Below the pieces are notes generated by a model that did not search any database, was not told the origin of the DNA, and worked only from the letters and a program-made list of their open reading frames with translations. The position numbers and the translations under genes are program-made. A stretch of 8,982 nucleotides of DNA, taken from Terriglobia bacterium. GTDB lineage: Bacteria > Acidobacteriota > Terriglobia > UBA7540. Of this stretch, positions 1 through 5,677 are shown in pieces. Positions within the stretch are counted from its first letter, which is position 1; every line of letters begins with the position of its first letter. The stretch covers positions 1 through 8,982 of the forward strand of contig JAIQGB010000155.1 in assembly GCA_020072905.1 (NCBI GenBank). Direction: 5' to 3'.

Positions 1-126
1 TTCGACAACGAGAAGTGGGCACACGAGGTGCAGGTTGCACCCTTCGCGCTTTCGGCGATCGCCCTCAGGGACTTCTTTCTCTATTATTGGCGGGCGTTGA
101 CTGCATCCATGGCGAAATTGAGCTAA
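1..126 (+). CDS. C-terminal end of a SUMF1/EgtB-like protein, apparently truncated
   Basis: The frame is open from base 1 and ends with TAA at 124-126, giving 41 residues; the 5' part lies outside the window. The first residues, FDNEKWAHEVQVAPFALS, match the block that opens the FGE-sulfatase (SUMF1) domain of EgtB-type iron-dependent sulfoxide synthases of ergothioneine-like pathways, where an FDNE-x2-H-x-V motif is followed by xPF and a VTN-x-EF block. After ALS the match fades (AIALRDFFLYYWRALT) and the protein stops 20-odd residues later. The rest of a SUMF1 domain, normally well over 100 residues including the NVWEW-like motif, is absent, and the other two forward frames to about 200 do not restore it. 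This is probably a broken or truncated gene. The family call rests on one short motif. Confidence 0.5.
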   Translation, partial: FDNEKWAHEVQVAPFALSAIALRDFFLYYWRALTASMAKLS

Positions 127-130
127 ATTT

Positions 131-250
131 ATGACCATAAGAGACTTAATCCGCCAGGCAGTACTTGGGAACCCCCGGAATGGTACGGGAGGCCCATTGT
201 GCGTGCCGCAGGGATACGAGAAACTGCAATCGAGGATAGAACTGAAATGA
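131..250 (+). CDS. Possible 39-residue mini-ORF overlapping the next gene
   Basis: An ATG at 131 opens a frame of 39 codons ending in TGA at 248-250. The stop overlaps the ATG at 247 in an ATGA arrangement typical of translational coupling, and that ATG is in frame with the downstream hypothetical membrane protein. The peptide (starting MTIRDLIRQAVLG, ending QSRIELK) matches nothing I recognise. No clear Shine-Dalgarno precedes 131. It may be a leader peptide, a remnant of the upstream broken gene, or chance. Confidence 0.2.
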   Translation: MTIRDLIRQAVLGNPRNGTGGPLCVPQGYEKLQSRIELK

Positions 251-894
251 TCGCGGCCATTCTATTCACGGTTTCGATAGTCGCCCTGGTTCAGGATCAG
301 CGTCTGTTGGCCTGGGCATTGGTCGGGCTCTTCGTATTATCTTTGGTGGTCGGCTTCTACCCGGTCGCTGCGTCGTGGGCCGGGGCCTGCATGCAACGTC
401 GGGGGGACGAGATCATCGCCAGGCGGGAATTCCCCGAATTGCGGAAGCTCGTGGAGCAGTTCGGAGAATTCATCGACAGAGGGCGGGGCGATAATCTTCA
501 CTATGTTGTCCAATCAGACGTTTACGGCGGCTACTCCGACAGATTCAACACGCTTGGGTTACCCAACATAAACCTCTTCCAGAGCCTTTGGTGTAACCTA
601 ACCGAGCGAGCCGCAAATCAAAAACCGACCCCGACGGACCTGAAAACCACGAGTTCGGAGTTGAGTACGCTAGTTTCTCTATACAACAACTATTGCATGA
701 ACCAAGTGTTCGAGCAGCTCCCACAGGAACTCCGGACCCAGCTCTCAGACAGGTCAAAAAGCAATCTAGAAGCTTGCCGGGAGCGCTTCGTAGCGTTCCT
801 GAATGACTACAGCAAGTACCTCAAACACTTTGATGAGCCATTTGCGGCGCGCTACTTGCAGACCCGAGATTTTCCCAGGCCCAGGCCTCTCTGA
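199..894 (+). CDS. Hypothetical membrane-anchored protein (two N-terminal TM helices)
   Basis: This 231-residue protein matches no family I recognise. Two closely spaced hydrophobic segments (about residues 17-32 and 36-60, separated by QDQR) form an N-terminal hairpin. A polar domain of about 165 residues follows, with charged, probably helical stretches (about 66-95 and 165-210) and a central part rich in Asn, Thr and Tyr. Two starts are plausible. GTG at 199 has GGGAGG at 187-192, 6 nt upstream. ATG at 247 has GAGGA at 232-236, 10 nt upstream, and overlaps the stop of a short upstream ORF; it would begin directly with the first helix. GC is visibly lower than in the dehydrogenase that follows, and codon use is less biased to G/C endings, suggesting transfer or a young gene. 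Function unknown. Confidence 0.6.
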   Translation: MRAAGIRETAIEDRTEMIAAILFTVSIVALVQDQRLLAWALVGLFVLSLVVGFYPVAASWAGACMQRRGDEIIARREFPELRKLVEQFGEFIDRGRGDNLHYVVQSDVYGGYSDRFNTLGLPNINLFQSLWCNLTERAANQKPTPTDLKTTSSELSTLVSLYNNYCMNQVFEQLPQELRTQLSDRSKSNLEACRERFVAFLNDYSKYLKHFDEPFAARYLQTRDFPRPRPL

Positions 895-938
895 TATGCG
901 GCTCCCACACGACATCGCCTCGACCGACGCCGAAAGGG

Positions 939-944
939 TACAAT
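939..944 (+). promoter_or_regulatory. -10 element of a leaderless-type promoter for the dehydrogenase gene
   Basis: TACAAT at 939-944 matches the sigma70 -10 consensus at 5 of 6 positions and ends 10 nt before the ATG at 955. Transcription would start about 951, nearly at the start codon, and no Shine-Dalgarno lies in the intervening CTCCGGCGCC. No good -35 is visible at 16-18 bp spacing. Confidence 0.45.
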
Positions 945-954
945 CTCCGGCGCC

Positions 955-2079
955 ATGAAAACCTATCGGATTGCGCTGGTTCCCGGCGACGGCATTGGGA
1001 AGGAAGTGGTGCCGGCGGGAGTGAAGGTGCTCGAAGCTGCGGCTCGCGCGAGCGGCGCGAATGCCGGGCTGAAGCCCGGCGCTACAGGGGACGCGGCGGG
1101 CGGGGGCGAGGCGTTCCAACTCAGCTTCCAGGCGTTCGACTGGGGCTGCGAGTATTACCTGCGCACCGGGCGGATGATGCCGGAAGACGGCTTGGAGCAA
1201 CTGCGCCCGTTCGACGCCATCTATCTGGGCGCGATTGGACATCCCACGGTGCCCGACCACATTTCGCTGCGCGAACTGCTGCTCAAGATCCGCTTCGGGT
1301 TCGACCTCTACGTCAACCTGCGGCCGGTGGAGATTCTGCCCGGGCTGGAATCGCCGTTGCGCGGCAAGTCCGCGGCGGAGATCAACATGCTCTTCGTCCG
1401 CGAGAATACCGAGGGCGAATACTGCGGCCTGGGTGGGCGGTTCAAGCGCGGCACGGCGGAGGAAGTGGCCATCCAGCAGGTGATCTTCACACGGCGCGGG
1501 ACGAAGCGCGTGATGCGCTACGCCTTCGAGCAGGCCCGCCGCCGCCCGCGCCGGCGCCTGGCGAGCGCGACGAAATCCAATGCCATGCAATACACTATGG
1601 TGCTCTGGGACGAGGTCCTGCGCGAGGTGGCGCGCGATTATCCCGACGTCACGGTCGCTAACTACCACGTGGACGCGCTTGCGGCGCGCATGATCACGCA
1701 TCCCGAGACGCTCGACGTGGTCGTGGGCTCGAACCTCTTCGCCGATGTCCTCACCGACTTGGGCGGCGCGCTGCAGGGCAGCCTGGGACTCGCCGCGAGC
1801 GCCAACATCAATCCCACCGCGCGGCTCGGGCCGCCCATGTTCGAGCCCGTGCACGGCAGCGCCCCCGACATCGAAGGCCGCGGCGTCGCCAATCCCATCG
1901 CCGCCATCTGGGCCGCGTCGCTGATGATGGAACATCTCGGCGAACCCGCTGCCGCCACGCGCATCATGGCCGCGCTTCGCGCCGTCACCGGCGAAGGCCG
2001 CGTGCGCACGCCCGACCTGGGGGGAAAGAACACCACGGCGGAATTCACCGCCGCCGTGATTGCACGGTTGACTGCCTGA
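955..2079 (+). CDS. dmlA: Tartrate dehydrogenase/decarboxylase - D-malate dehydrogenase family protein
   Basis: This 374-residue enzyme belongs to the isocitrate/isopropylmalate dehydrogenase superfamily. Such enzymes perform NAD-dependent oxidative decarboxylation of 2-hydroxy acids in the cytoplasm; this subgroup acts on D-malate and tartrate. Visible features are the N-terminal GDGIGKEV (11-18); LGAIG followed by VPDHISL (91-105), which is typical of DmlA/TtuC rather than LeuB; substrate-binding arginines at R114, R123 and R149; RENTEGEY with Y156; catalytic K207 in ATKSNA; metal-binding D240, D264 and D268; and the C-terminal HGSAPDIEGRGVANP (300-314), whose D-I pair fits NAD use. Residues about 33-53 are an extra Gly/Ala-rich loop absent from E. 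coli DmlA, created by an in-frame palindromic repeat. The start has no Shine-Dalgarno but lies 10 nt after a -10 hexamer. The gene stands alone and converges on the glycoside hydrolase gene. LeuB-like side activity is possible. Confidence 0.9.
   Translation: MKTYRIALVPGDGIGKEVVPAGVKVLEAAARASGANAGLKPGATGDAAGGGEAFQLSFQAFDWGCEYYLRTGRMMPEDGLEQLRPFDAIYLGAIGHPTVPDHISLRELLLKIRFGFDLYVNLRPVEILPGLESPLRGKSAAEINMLFVRENTEGEYCGLGGRFKRGTAEEVAIQQVIFTRRGTKRVMRYAFEQARRRPRRRLASATKSNAMQYTMVLWDEVLREVARDYPDVTVANYHVDALAARMITHPETLDVVVGSNLFADVLTDLGGALQGSLGLAASANINPTARLGPPMFEPVHGSAPDIEGRGVANPIAAIWAASLMMEHLGEPAAATRIMAALRAVTGEGRVRTPDLGGKNTTAEFTAAVIARLTA
1063..1086 (+). repeat. Palindromic REP-like element inside the dehydrogenase coding sequence
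   Basis: GCCGGGCT (1063-1070) and AGCCCGGC (1073-1080) form a perfect 8-bp inverted repeat around GA, followed by GCTACA. I recall this GC-rich palindrome, with a flanking GCTACA, as a dispersed short repeat in acidobacterial and other soil genomes; its copy number here cannot be checked from one window. It is in frame and encodes the NAGLKPGAT stretch, inside an insertion of about 20 residues relative to E. coli DmlA. Confidence 0.6.
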
Positions 2080-2088
2080 GATGCCAAG

Positions 2089-2122
2089 GCGCCGGTGATG
2101 GACAAAATGTCCGACTCGGCGC
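2089..2122. terminator. Stem-loop between convergent genes, possible bidirectional terminator
   Basis: GCGCCG (2089-2094) pairs with CGGCGC (2117-2122), and inside it GGACA (2100-2104) pairs with TGTCC (2108-2112) around an AAA loop. It lies 9 bp after the dehydrogenase stop and about 50 bp past the stop of the opposing glycoside hydrolase gene. No T-run follows on either strand, so intrinsic termination is uncertain; 3'-end protection is an alternative. Confidence 0.35.
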
Positions 2123-2173
2123 GCGACCCTTCGGCCCTCGGTCCCCTTCGGCTGGAACGACCTGTCACGGAAA

Positions 2174-3973
2174 TCAGTTCAACGTTAGAAACGTCACGCC
2201 ATAACCCGGCAGGGTGATCTCCATCTGCGGCGTTGAAGTGATAGCCTGTGGCGTCGGCCCCGTTGCCGCGTTGGTGCTGGCATCGATGGCAAGTTGGGTT
2301 GCGGAGGTGAACGTCCCGAGCGCGGAAACGTCCAGCAGCACGGTGCGCGGCGCGCCGGTCCCGTTGTTGTCGCTCGCGGAGCGCACGGCGTGGTTGGCGA
2401 TCATGATGACAACGGTGCCATCATCTTGGAGCGTGGGTAGAATCTCGACCGTAGCGGTGTCAGTGGCGTCGAGTGGCAGCAGATCCGAACCGGGCGGCGA
2501 AGCAAAGTAGCGCGCCAGCCAGTAGTCCACCCAATAGCTGAGGTAGCGCTGTGCGGTTCCGCCGTCCACTTCGCCGTACTGCGGGTCGGCGTTGAACCCC
2601 CAGTGGTGCAACGCTCGCGCGCCCGCCTGCGTGAGCCGCGAGAAGACGTAGGGCCGCCAAGCCGCGAAGAAAGCGCTCGAGCCGCGCAGATCGGTGACGA
2701 ACGGCTGCCCGGGATTACAATTGCTCATCCCGTTGCCCGCACTATAGTCGGCGTTGACGTTATTCTCCGTCACCCACACGGGGACATTCGCCAGCGCCGG
2801 CTTCGATTGGAGCTGCGAGTAAATGTAGTTGACATGATCCACAAAAGACGGAACGGTATCGAGCAATTGCTGATCCGTGTCCCGCTGATTGCAGGACGAA
2901 TAATAATGCGTGGCGACGACGTCCACCGGCGCCGTGACGTTGGCCACGAAGGTCGGCAGGTATCGTTGCGGCTCGTCGCTGAAGTCCGCCAGCTCGACGG
3001 CCACGAACTTGAGATTCGGATCCGCGGCGAGCATCCGCGGCACAACGACGTTATACATATTCACATACTGGCTGGCCGTGAACCCGTTGATGTTCGGCTC
3101 GTTGTAGATGCCCCAATAGGTGATGGGCCAGGCGCTCGCCGAAACGTGCTCGACCCCGCCGCCGTCCGTGAAACCCCCGGTGTTGTAATACTTGACGAGC
3201 GTTGCGCAGTAATCGGCGAATTCCTGATAGGTCGTGTCGCGCAGATGCCCCGGCGCGTCGTACATGAACAGAGCCGCCATGGCGATCTGATAGAGCGGGC
3301 TGTGGTCGCCGGCGGTGAAAATGGGATTGAGGATGCGGTCGATGTAGTGGAAATCCCAGGTGTCGGGCGCCGAAGGTGTCCACGCCGTGAGCTGCGGGAT
3401 GTCGCGCTCCAGGACCTGGACATTGATGTGCTGCGGATGCAGGTTATCGAGCGGCTGGGTGGCCTCGGGATGCCGGACGAAGAAGTCGTCGGTCCACGAC
3501 GCGGGCTGGAATGACGTGGACATGAAAGCGTCGATGCGGGCTCCGACCGGCGTGCCCACGCGCGCGACGATGACGACGGTCAGAGTAAGGCTCGCCATGC
3601 CCGTGGAGACGCCGTCGCTCGCCCGCACGGAAACCTGAAATGTCCCCGCGGTGTTACTCTGTGCCGCAGCGGTGAAGGTAATCCTCCCGTTGTCCCCGAC
3701 CCCCGGAGAATCGATCTGCGCCGTGACGCCGGCGGGGAGCAGAGGCGTGCTCAAGGCGACGGAGCGGTTGGTCCCGGTCGGCCGCGTCACCGTGACGTCC
3801 ACCGAAGCGGGCGCGCCGCCCTGATTGACCTCGAGCGTGGCCGAAGAGAGCGCCACACCGATGGGCGGAGGAGGGGATGGCGGTGGCGGCGCAGTTCCCC
3901 CGCCGCCACACGCAACACTGAAAAGTCCAAGAGTCACGCCGAGGATGAAAGTCAGCAAGGTTCTGATTCCCAC
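2174..3973 (-). CDS. Secreted lipoprotein glycoside hydrolase (clan GH-A, GH39-like) with Ig-like domain
   Basis: From GTG at 3973 the protein has 599 residues. It starts with a lipoprotein-type signal peptide (GIRTLLTFILGVTLGLFSVAC, lipid-accepting C22), then GGGG and a Pro-rich linker, an Ig-like beta domain (about 38-133), a TIM barrel of about 350 residues and a C-terminal beta domain (about 503-599), the layout common in clan GH-A. The catalytic pair is visible: acid/base E292 in YWGIYNEPN and nucleophile E403 in VWVTENN, 111 residues apart, with the strand-end motif THYY (355-358) between them. It probably cleaves a plant or microbial polysaccharide outside the cell; the substrate cannot be read. 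GTG 3973 is preferred because GAGAGG lies 5 nt upstream and it gives a compact signal. The frame is open further, with ATGs at 4006 and 4069, neither having a good Shine-Dalgarno. The DUF1648 gene lies immediately upstream on the same strand. The GH39-like assignment is tentative. Confidence 0.8.
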   Translation of the reverse strand: MGIRTLLTFILGVTLGLFSVACGGGGTAPPPPSPPPPIGVALSSATLEVNQGGAPASVDVTVTRPTGTNRSVALSTPLLPAGVTAQIDSPGVGDNGRITFTAAAQSNTAGTFQVSVRASDGVSTGMASLTLTVVIVARVGTPVGARIDAFMSTSFQPASWTDDFFVRHPEATQPLDNLHPQHINVQVLERDIPQLTAWTPSAPDTWDFHYIDRILNPIFTAGDHSPLYQIAMAALFMYDAPGHLRDTTYQEFADYCATLVKYYNTGGFTDGGGVEHVSASAWPITYWGIYNEPNINGFTASQYVNMYNVVVPRMLAADPNLKFVAVELADFSDEPQRYLPTFVANVTAPVDVVATHYYSSCNQRDTDQQLLDTVPSFVDHVNYIYSQLQSKPALANVPVWVTENNVNADYSAGNGMSNCNPGQPFVTDLRGSSAFFAAWRPYVFSRLTQAGARALHHWGFNADPQYGEVDGGTAQRYLSYWVDYWLARYFASPPGSDLLPLDATDTATVEILPTLQDDGTVVIMIANHAVRSASDNNGTGAPRTVLLDVSALGTFTSATQLAIDASTNAATGPTPQAITSTPQMEITLPGYGVTFLTLN

Positions 3974-3978
3974 ACGCA

Positions 3979-3984
3979 CCTCTC
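3979..3984 (-). promoter_or_regulatory. Shine-Dalgarno deciding the glycoside hydrolase start
   Basis: On the minus strand GAGAGG is followed by TGCGT and then GTG at 3973-3971. It is the only good ribosome binding site near any candidate start of this gene (the ATGs at 4069 and 4006 lack one). Confidence 0.45.
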
Positions 3985-4096
3985 GCCGCAAAAACGAAAA
4001 CATCATCGGCAGCCTATGCCTGGTCGGCACCCAGATGCAAGAGACAGAAGGTCCAGGAGCGAAACCCATTGTCGTCGAAGGTGTGACCCGGGTCTT

Positions 4097-4627
4097 TCAG
4101 CGCAGGGTTGAGTCACCGGGATTGTGGCCGCTGACGTTACGGAGTTCCTTGTGCTCGAGGCGATTCATCTTCCAAAGATAGTAAACCACCACAATCGCCG
4201 TGCCGGCGAGGAACACCTTCAAGGCCCAATTCCCGACGGGAGCGCCCGGCTCGAGCGCCGAGCAAATCATCCCGCGAATGATGACCGTGAGCAGAAAGGA
4301 GAAAAGGACGGCCATCCAGCCGCACATGTCTTCAAGCAGCGGCATGACACGCTGGCGGGCCTCCGGCGGGAAATCGCTCAGCTTGCGCAAGCCGAGGTTG
4401 ATGAGTTGCGGCGCACGGCGACCAATCGCGGGGACGGCCAGAATTAGCGCGCTGACGAGTGCCTGGACCAGAAGCATGAACCACAGCGTCTCAGGGCTGC
4501 CCCACCCGACCGGCTGGCCCGAGGAGTTGAATTTCGTGGGGATGCGCGCCGGCAATTCTGGAATGGCGCGCACGATCGAAACTCCGCTGTACACCACCAG
4601 CGCAAGGACCACCCAAGCCATCTTCAT
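4097..4627 (-). CDS. DUF1648 domain membrane protein
   Basis: This 176-residue integral membrane protein has four predicted helices (about 3-21, 48-67, 102-121 and 134-152). Between helices 1 and 2 lies the DUF1648 signature, LPARIPTKFNSSGQPVGWGSP (25-45), in which Pro-Thr-x-Phe-Asn and Gly-x-Pro are the conserved positions. The domain occurs alone or joined to SdpI-like and other membrane modules; its biochemical role is not established. The C-terminal tail (153-176) is polar and probably cytoplasmic. ATG at 4627 has GGAG (minus strand, 4634-4637) 6 nt upstream. The gene is divergent from the Crp/Fnr regulator across 71 bp, so that regulator could control it, and it precedes the glycoside hydrolase gene on the same strand with a gap of 27-123 bp depending on that gene's start. 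Confidence 0.8.
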   Translation of the reverse strand: MKMAWVVLALVVYSGVSIVRAIPELPARIPTKFNSSGQPVGWGSPETLWFMLLVQALVSALILAVPAIGRRAPQLINLGLRKLSDFPPEARQRVMPLLEDMCGWMAVLFSFLLTVIIRGMICSALEPGAPVGNWALKVFLAGTAIVVVYYLWKMNRLEHKELRNVSGHNPGDSTLR

Positions 4628-4684
4628 GGCTGACTCCGGCCGCGAAGCGTTTGCTCAAGCATACTCCCGACCGCCATTCGTGAG

Positions 4685-4690
4685 TAGAAT
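4685..4690 (+). promoter_or_regulatory. -10 element close to the Crp/Fnr regulator start
   Basis: TAGAAT at 4685-4690 matches the -10 consensus at 5 of 6 positions and ends 8 nt before the ATG at 4699, placing the predicted transcription start at about 4697. AGGGGA (4691-4696) could look like a Shine-Dalgarno but is only 2 nt from the ATG and would be largely outside the transcript. No -35 is recognisable at normal spacing. Confidence 0.45.
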
Positions 4691-4698
4691 AGGGGACG

Positions 4699-5403
4699 AT
4701 GCCAGACAGCAAAGTAAGGCAAGCCGGCGCGCTCAAGAAGGTTCCCATCTTCGCGGATCTTTCGGAGAAGGAACTGAGCTTTCTCGCCGAGCGTGCCGTT
4801 CCGCACCGCTCGGAACCAGGCCAGATCATCTTTTCCGAAGGCGAGCCGTGCGAGGGCCTGTACGTCGTCGAGTCGGGCGCCGTCAAAGTCTTCAAGACTT
4901 CGGCCGGCGGACGCGAGCAAGTCCTGACCATCGAGGGCGCGGGCGGCTCGATCGCCGAACTCCCGGTGTTTGATGGCGGTGACTACCCCGCTTCGGCGTC
5001 GGCGCTGAGCGAGTCTTCGCTGTTATTCGTCAGCAAGCGCGATTTCCAGGCACTCTGCCTGGAACATCCGGAAGTGGCACTCAAAGTCCTGAAGGTGGTC
5101 GGTTCGCGGCTGCGGCGGCTGGTGGGGATCATTGAGGAACTCTCCTTCACCACGGTGCGCCACCGGCTGGCGGCGTTGCTGCTGCGCCTAGCGAAGCTCC
5201 GGGGCAAGCGCACCGCGCGCGGGGTGGAATTCACGCTGAGAGGCAGTAATCAGGAGCTGGCCGCGCACATCGGGACCGTGCGCGAACTGGTCTCGCGAAA
5301 CCTCAGCAGGTTTCAGGCCGAGGGGCTGCTCAAGCTCGACGGCAAGACCGTCATCATCCCCAACCTCGACGCGCTGCGCGCCGAAGTCGCAGCAACGAAA
5401 TAG
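4699..5403 (+). CDS. Crp/Fnr family transcriptional regulator
   Basis: This 234-residue regulator has the usual family layout: an N-terminal cyclic-nucleotide-binding-type beta barrel (about 15-125), a dimerisation helix (about 125-150) and a C-terminal winged helix-turn-helix (about 152-225). The barrel motif GLYVVESGAVKVF is clear. In the phosphate-binding cassette (about 83-100, IAELPVFDGGDYPASA) the position of the cAMP-contacting Arg-Ser of E. coli Crp is occupied by Pro-Ala, so cAMP binding is doubtful. Only two cysteines occur (C51, C120), with no N-terminal cluster, so this is not an oxygen sensor of the Fnr type. The recognition helix reads TVRELVSRNLSRF; E196-x2-S199-R200 matches the Fnr reading head, which contacts TTGAT half-sites. 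It is divergent from the DUF1648 gene, a possible target. Effector unknown. Confidence 0.9.
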   Translation: MPDSKVRQAGALKKVPIFADLSEKELSFLAERAVPHRSEPGQIIFSEGEPCEGLYVVESGAVKVFKTSAGGREQVLTIEGAGGSIAELPVFDGGDYPASASALSESSLLFVSKRDFQALCLEHPEVALKVLKVVGSRLRRLVGIIEELSFTTVRHRLAALLLRLAKLRGKRTARGVEFTLRGSNQELAAHIGTVRELVSRNLSRFQAEGLLKLDGKTVIIPNLDALRAEVAATK

Positions 5404-5471
5404 CGCGTCTCACCCGTCGCCAACCACCCGCCGCTCGGGATTTCCGCTTCGGCACGTCTACAACTTTCATC

Positions 5472-5486
5472 TGATATCGAATATCA
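5472..5486. promoter_or_regulatory. Operator-like perfect palindrome
   Basis: TGATAT (5472-5477), CGA, ATATCA (5481-5486) forms a perfect 6-bp inverted repeat in an AT-rich pocket of a GC-rich region, flanked by repeated ATCTG (5469-5473 and 5486-5490). Its TGAT/ATCA ends resemble Fnr half-sites, but they are 7 nt apart instead of 4. It could bind a dimeric regulator such as the adjacent Crp/Fnr protein; unproven. Confidence 0.3.
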
Positions 5487-5546
5487 TCTGCATCGCAGAG
5501 GAGCGGGTCAACGGCACTCCTTTGGCTAGTCTCGCCTAACGGAAAT

Positions 5547-5673
5547 TAGTGACACATGCCAGGGCCACGCTGTCATGCTGAGCGAAGCGAAGCATCCCCG
5601 CATTTGGTCAAAGAAAAGAAATGCAGAGACCCTTCGCTGCGCTCAGGGTGACAGGCCATCGAGTGTGTCACTA
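5547..5673. repeat. 127-bp nested inverted repeat (MITE-like or BIME-like element)
   Basis: Three nested complementary arm pairs make most of this element a single hairpin: TAGTGACACA (5547-5556) with TGTGTCACTA (5664-5673), perfect; 23-bp arms 5570-5592 and 5632-5654 with 3 mismatches, core CTGAGCGAAGCGAAG; and GCATTT (5600-5605) with AAATGC (5619-5624) around a 13-nt loop. The outer termini end in TA on both sides, compatible with a TA target duplication. It encodes no protein. The inner arms resemble a repeat I have seen widely dispersed in soil-bacterial genomes. Confidence 0.65.
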
Positions 5674-5677
5674 TCTT
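5648..5677 (+). promoter_or_regulatory. Candidate sigma70 promoter at the right edge of the repeat
   Basis: GTGACA (5648-5653, 5 of 6 to the -35 consensus) and TATCTT (5672-5677, 4 of 6 to the -10 consensus) are 18 bp apart. The predicted start at about 5684 leaves a 19-31 nt leader to the glycosyltransferase start. The -35 lies in the right arm of the inverted repeat, so the element may supply this promoter. Confidence 0.3.

Noticed and set aside
766..1935. Long open frame (389 codons) antisense to the dehydrogenase
   Set aside because: It lies opposite a clearly conserved enzyme, its Arg/His/Gly-rich composition is typical of the complement of GC-rich codons, and it also crosses the end of the hypothetical gene. 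No domain is recognisable.
2603..3514. Long open frame (303 codons) antisense to the glycoside hydrolase
   Set aside because: The opposite strand carries the catalytic motifs and signal peptide. This frame is Arg/Val/Ile-rich with no motif, as expected of an antisense shadow.
4070..4096. Separate promoter for the glycoside hydrolase gene between it and the DUF1648 gene
   Set aside because: No -35/-10 pair is recognisable in the 27 bp or just inside the DUF1648 stop; weak TTGCAT/TAGGCT-like hexamers nearer 4011-4035 match only about half the consensus.
4628..4698. Fnr or Crp binding site in the divergent promoter region
   Set aside because: Neither TTGAT-N4-ATCAA nor TGTGA-N6-TCACA, nor a close variant, is present; the only partial match (TTGCTCAAG) is not convincing.
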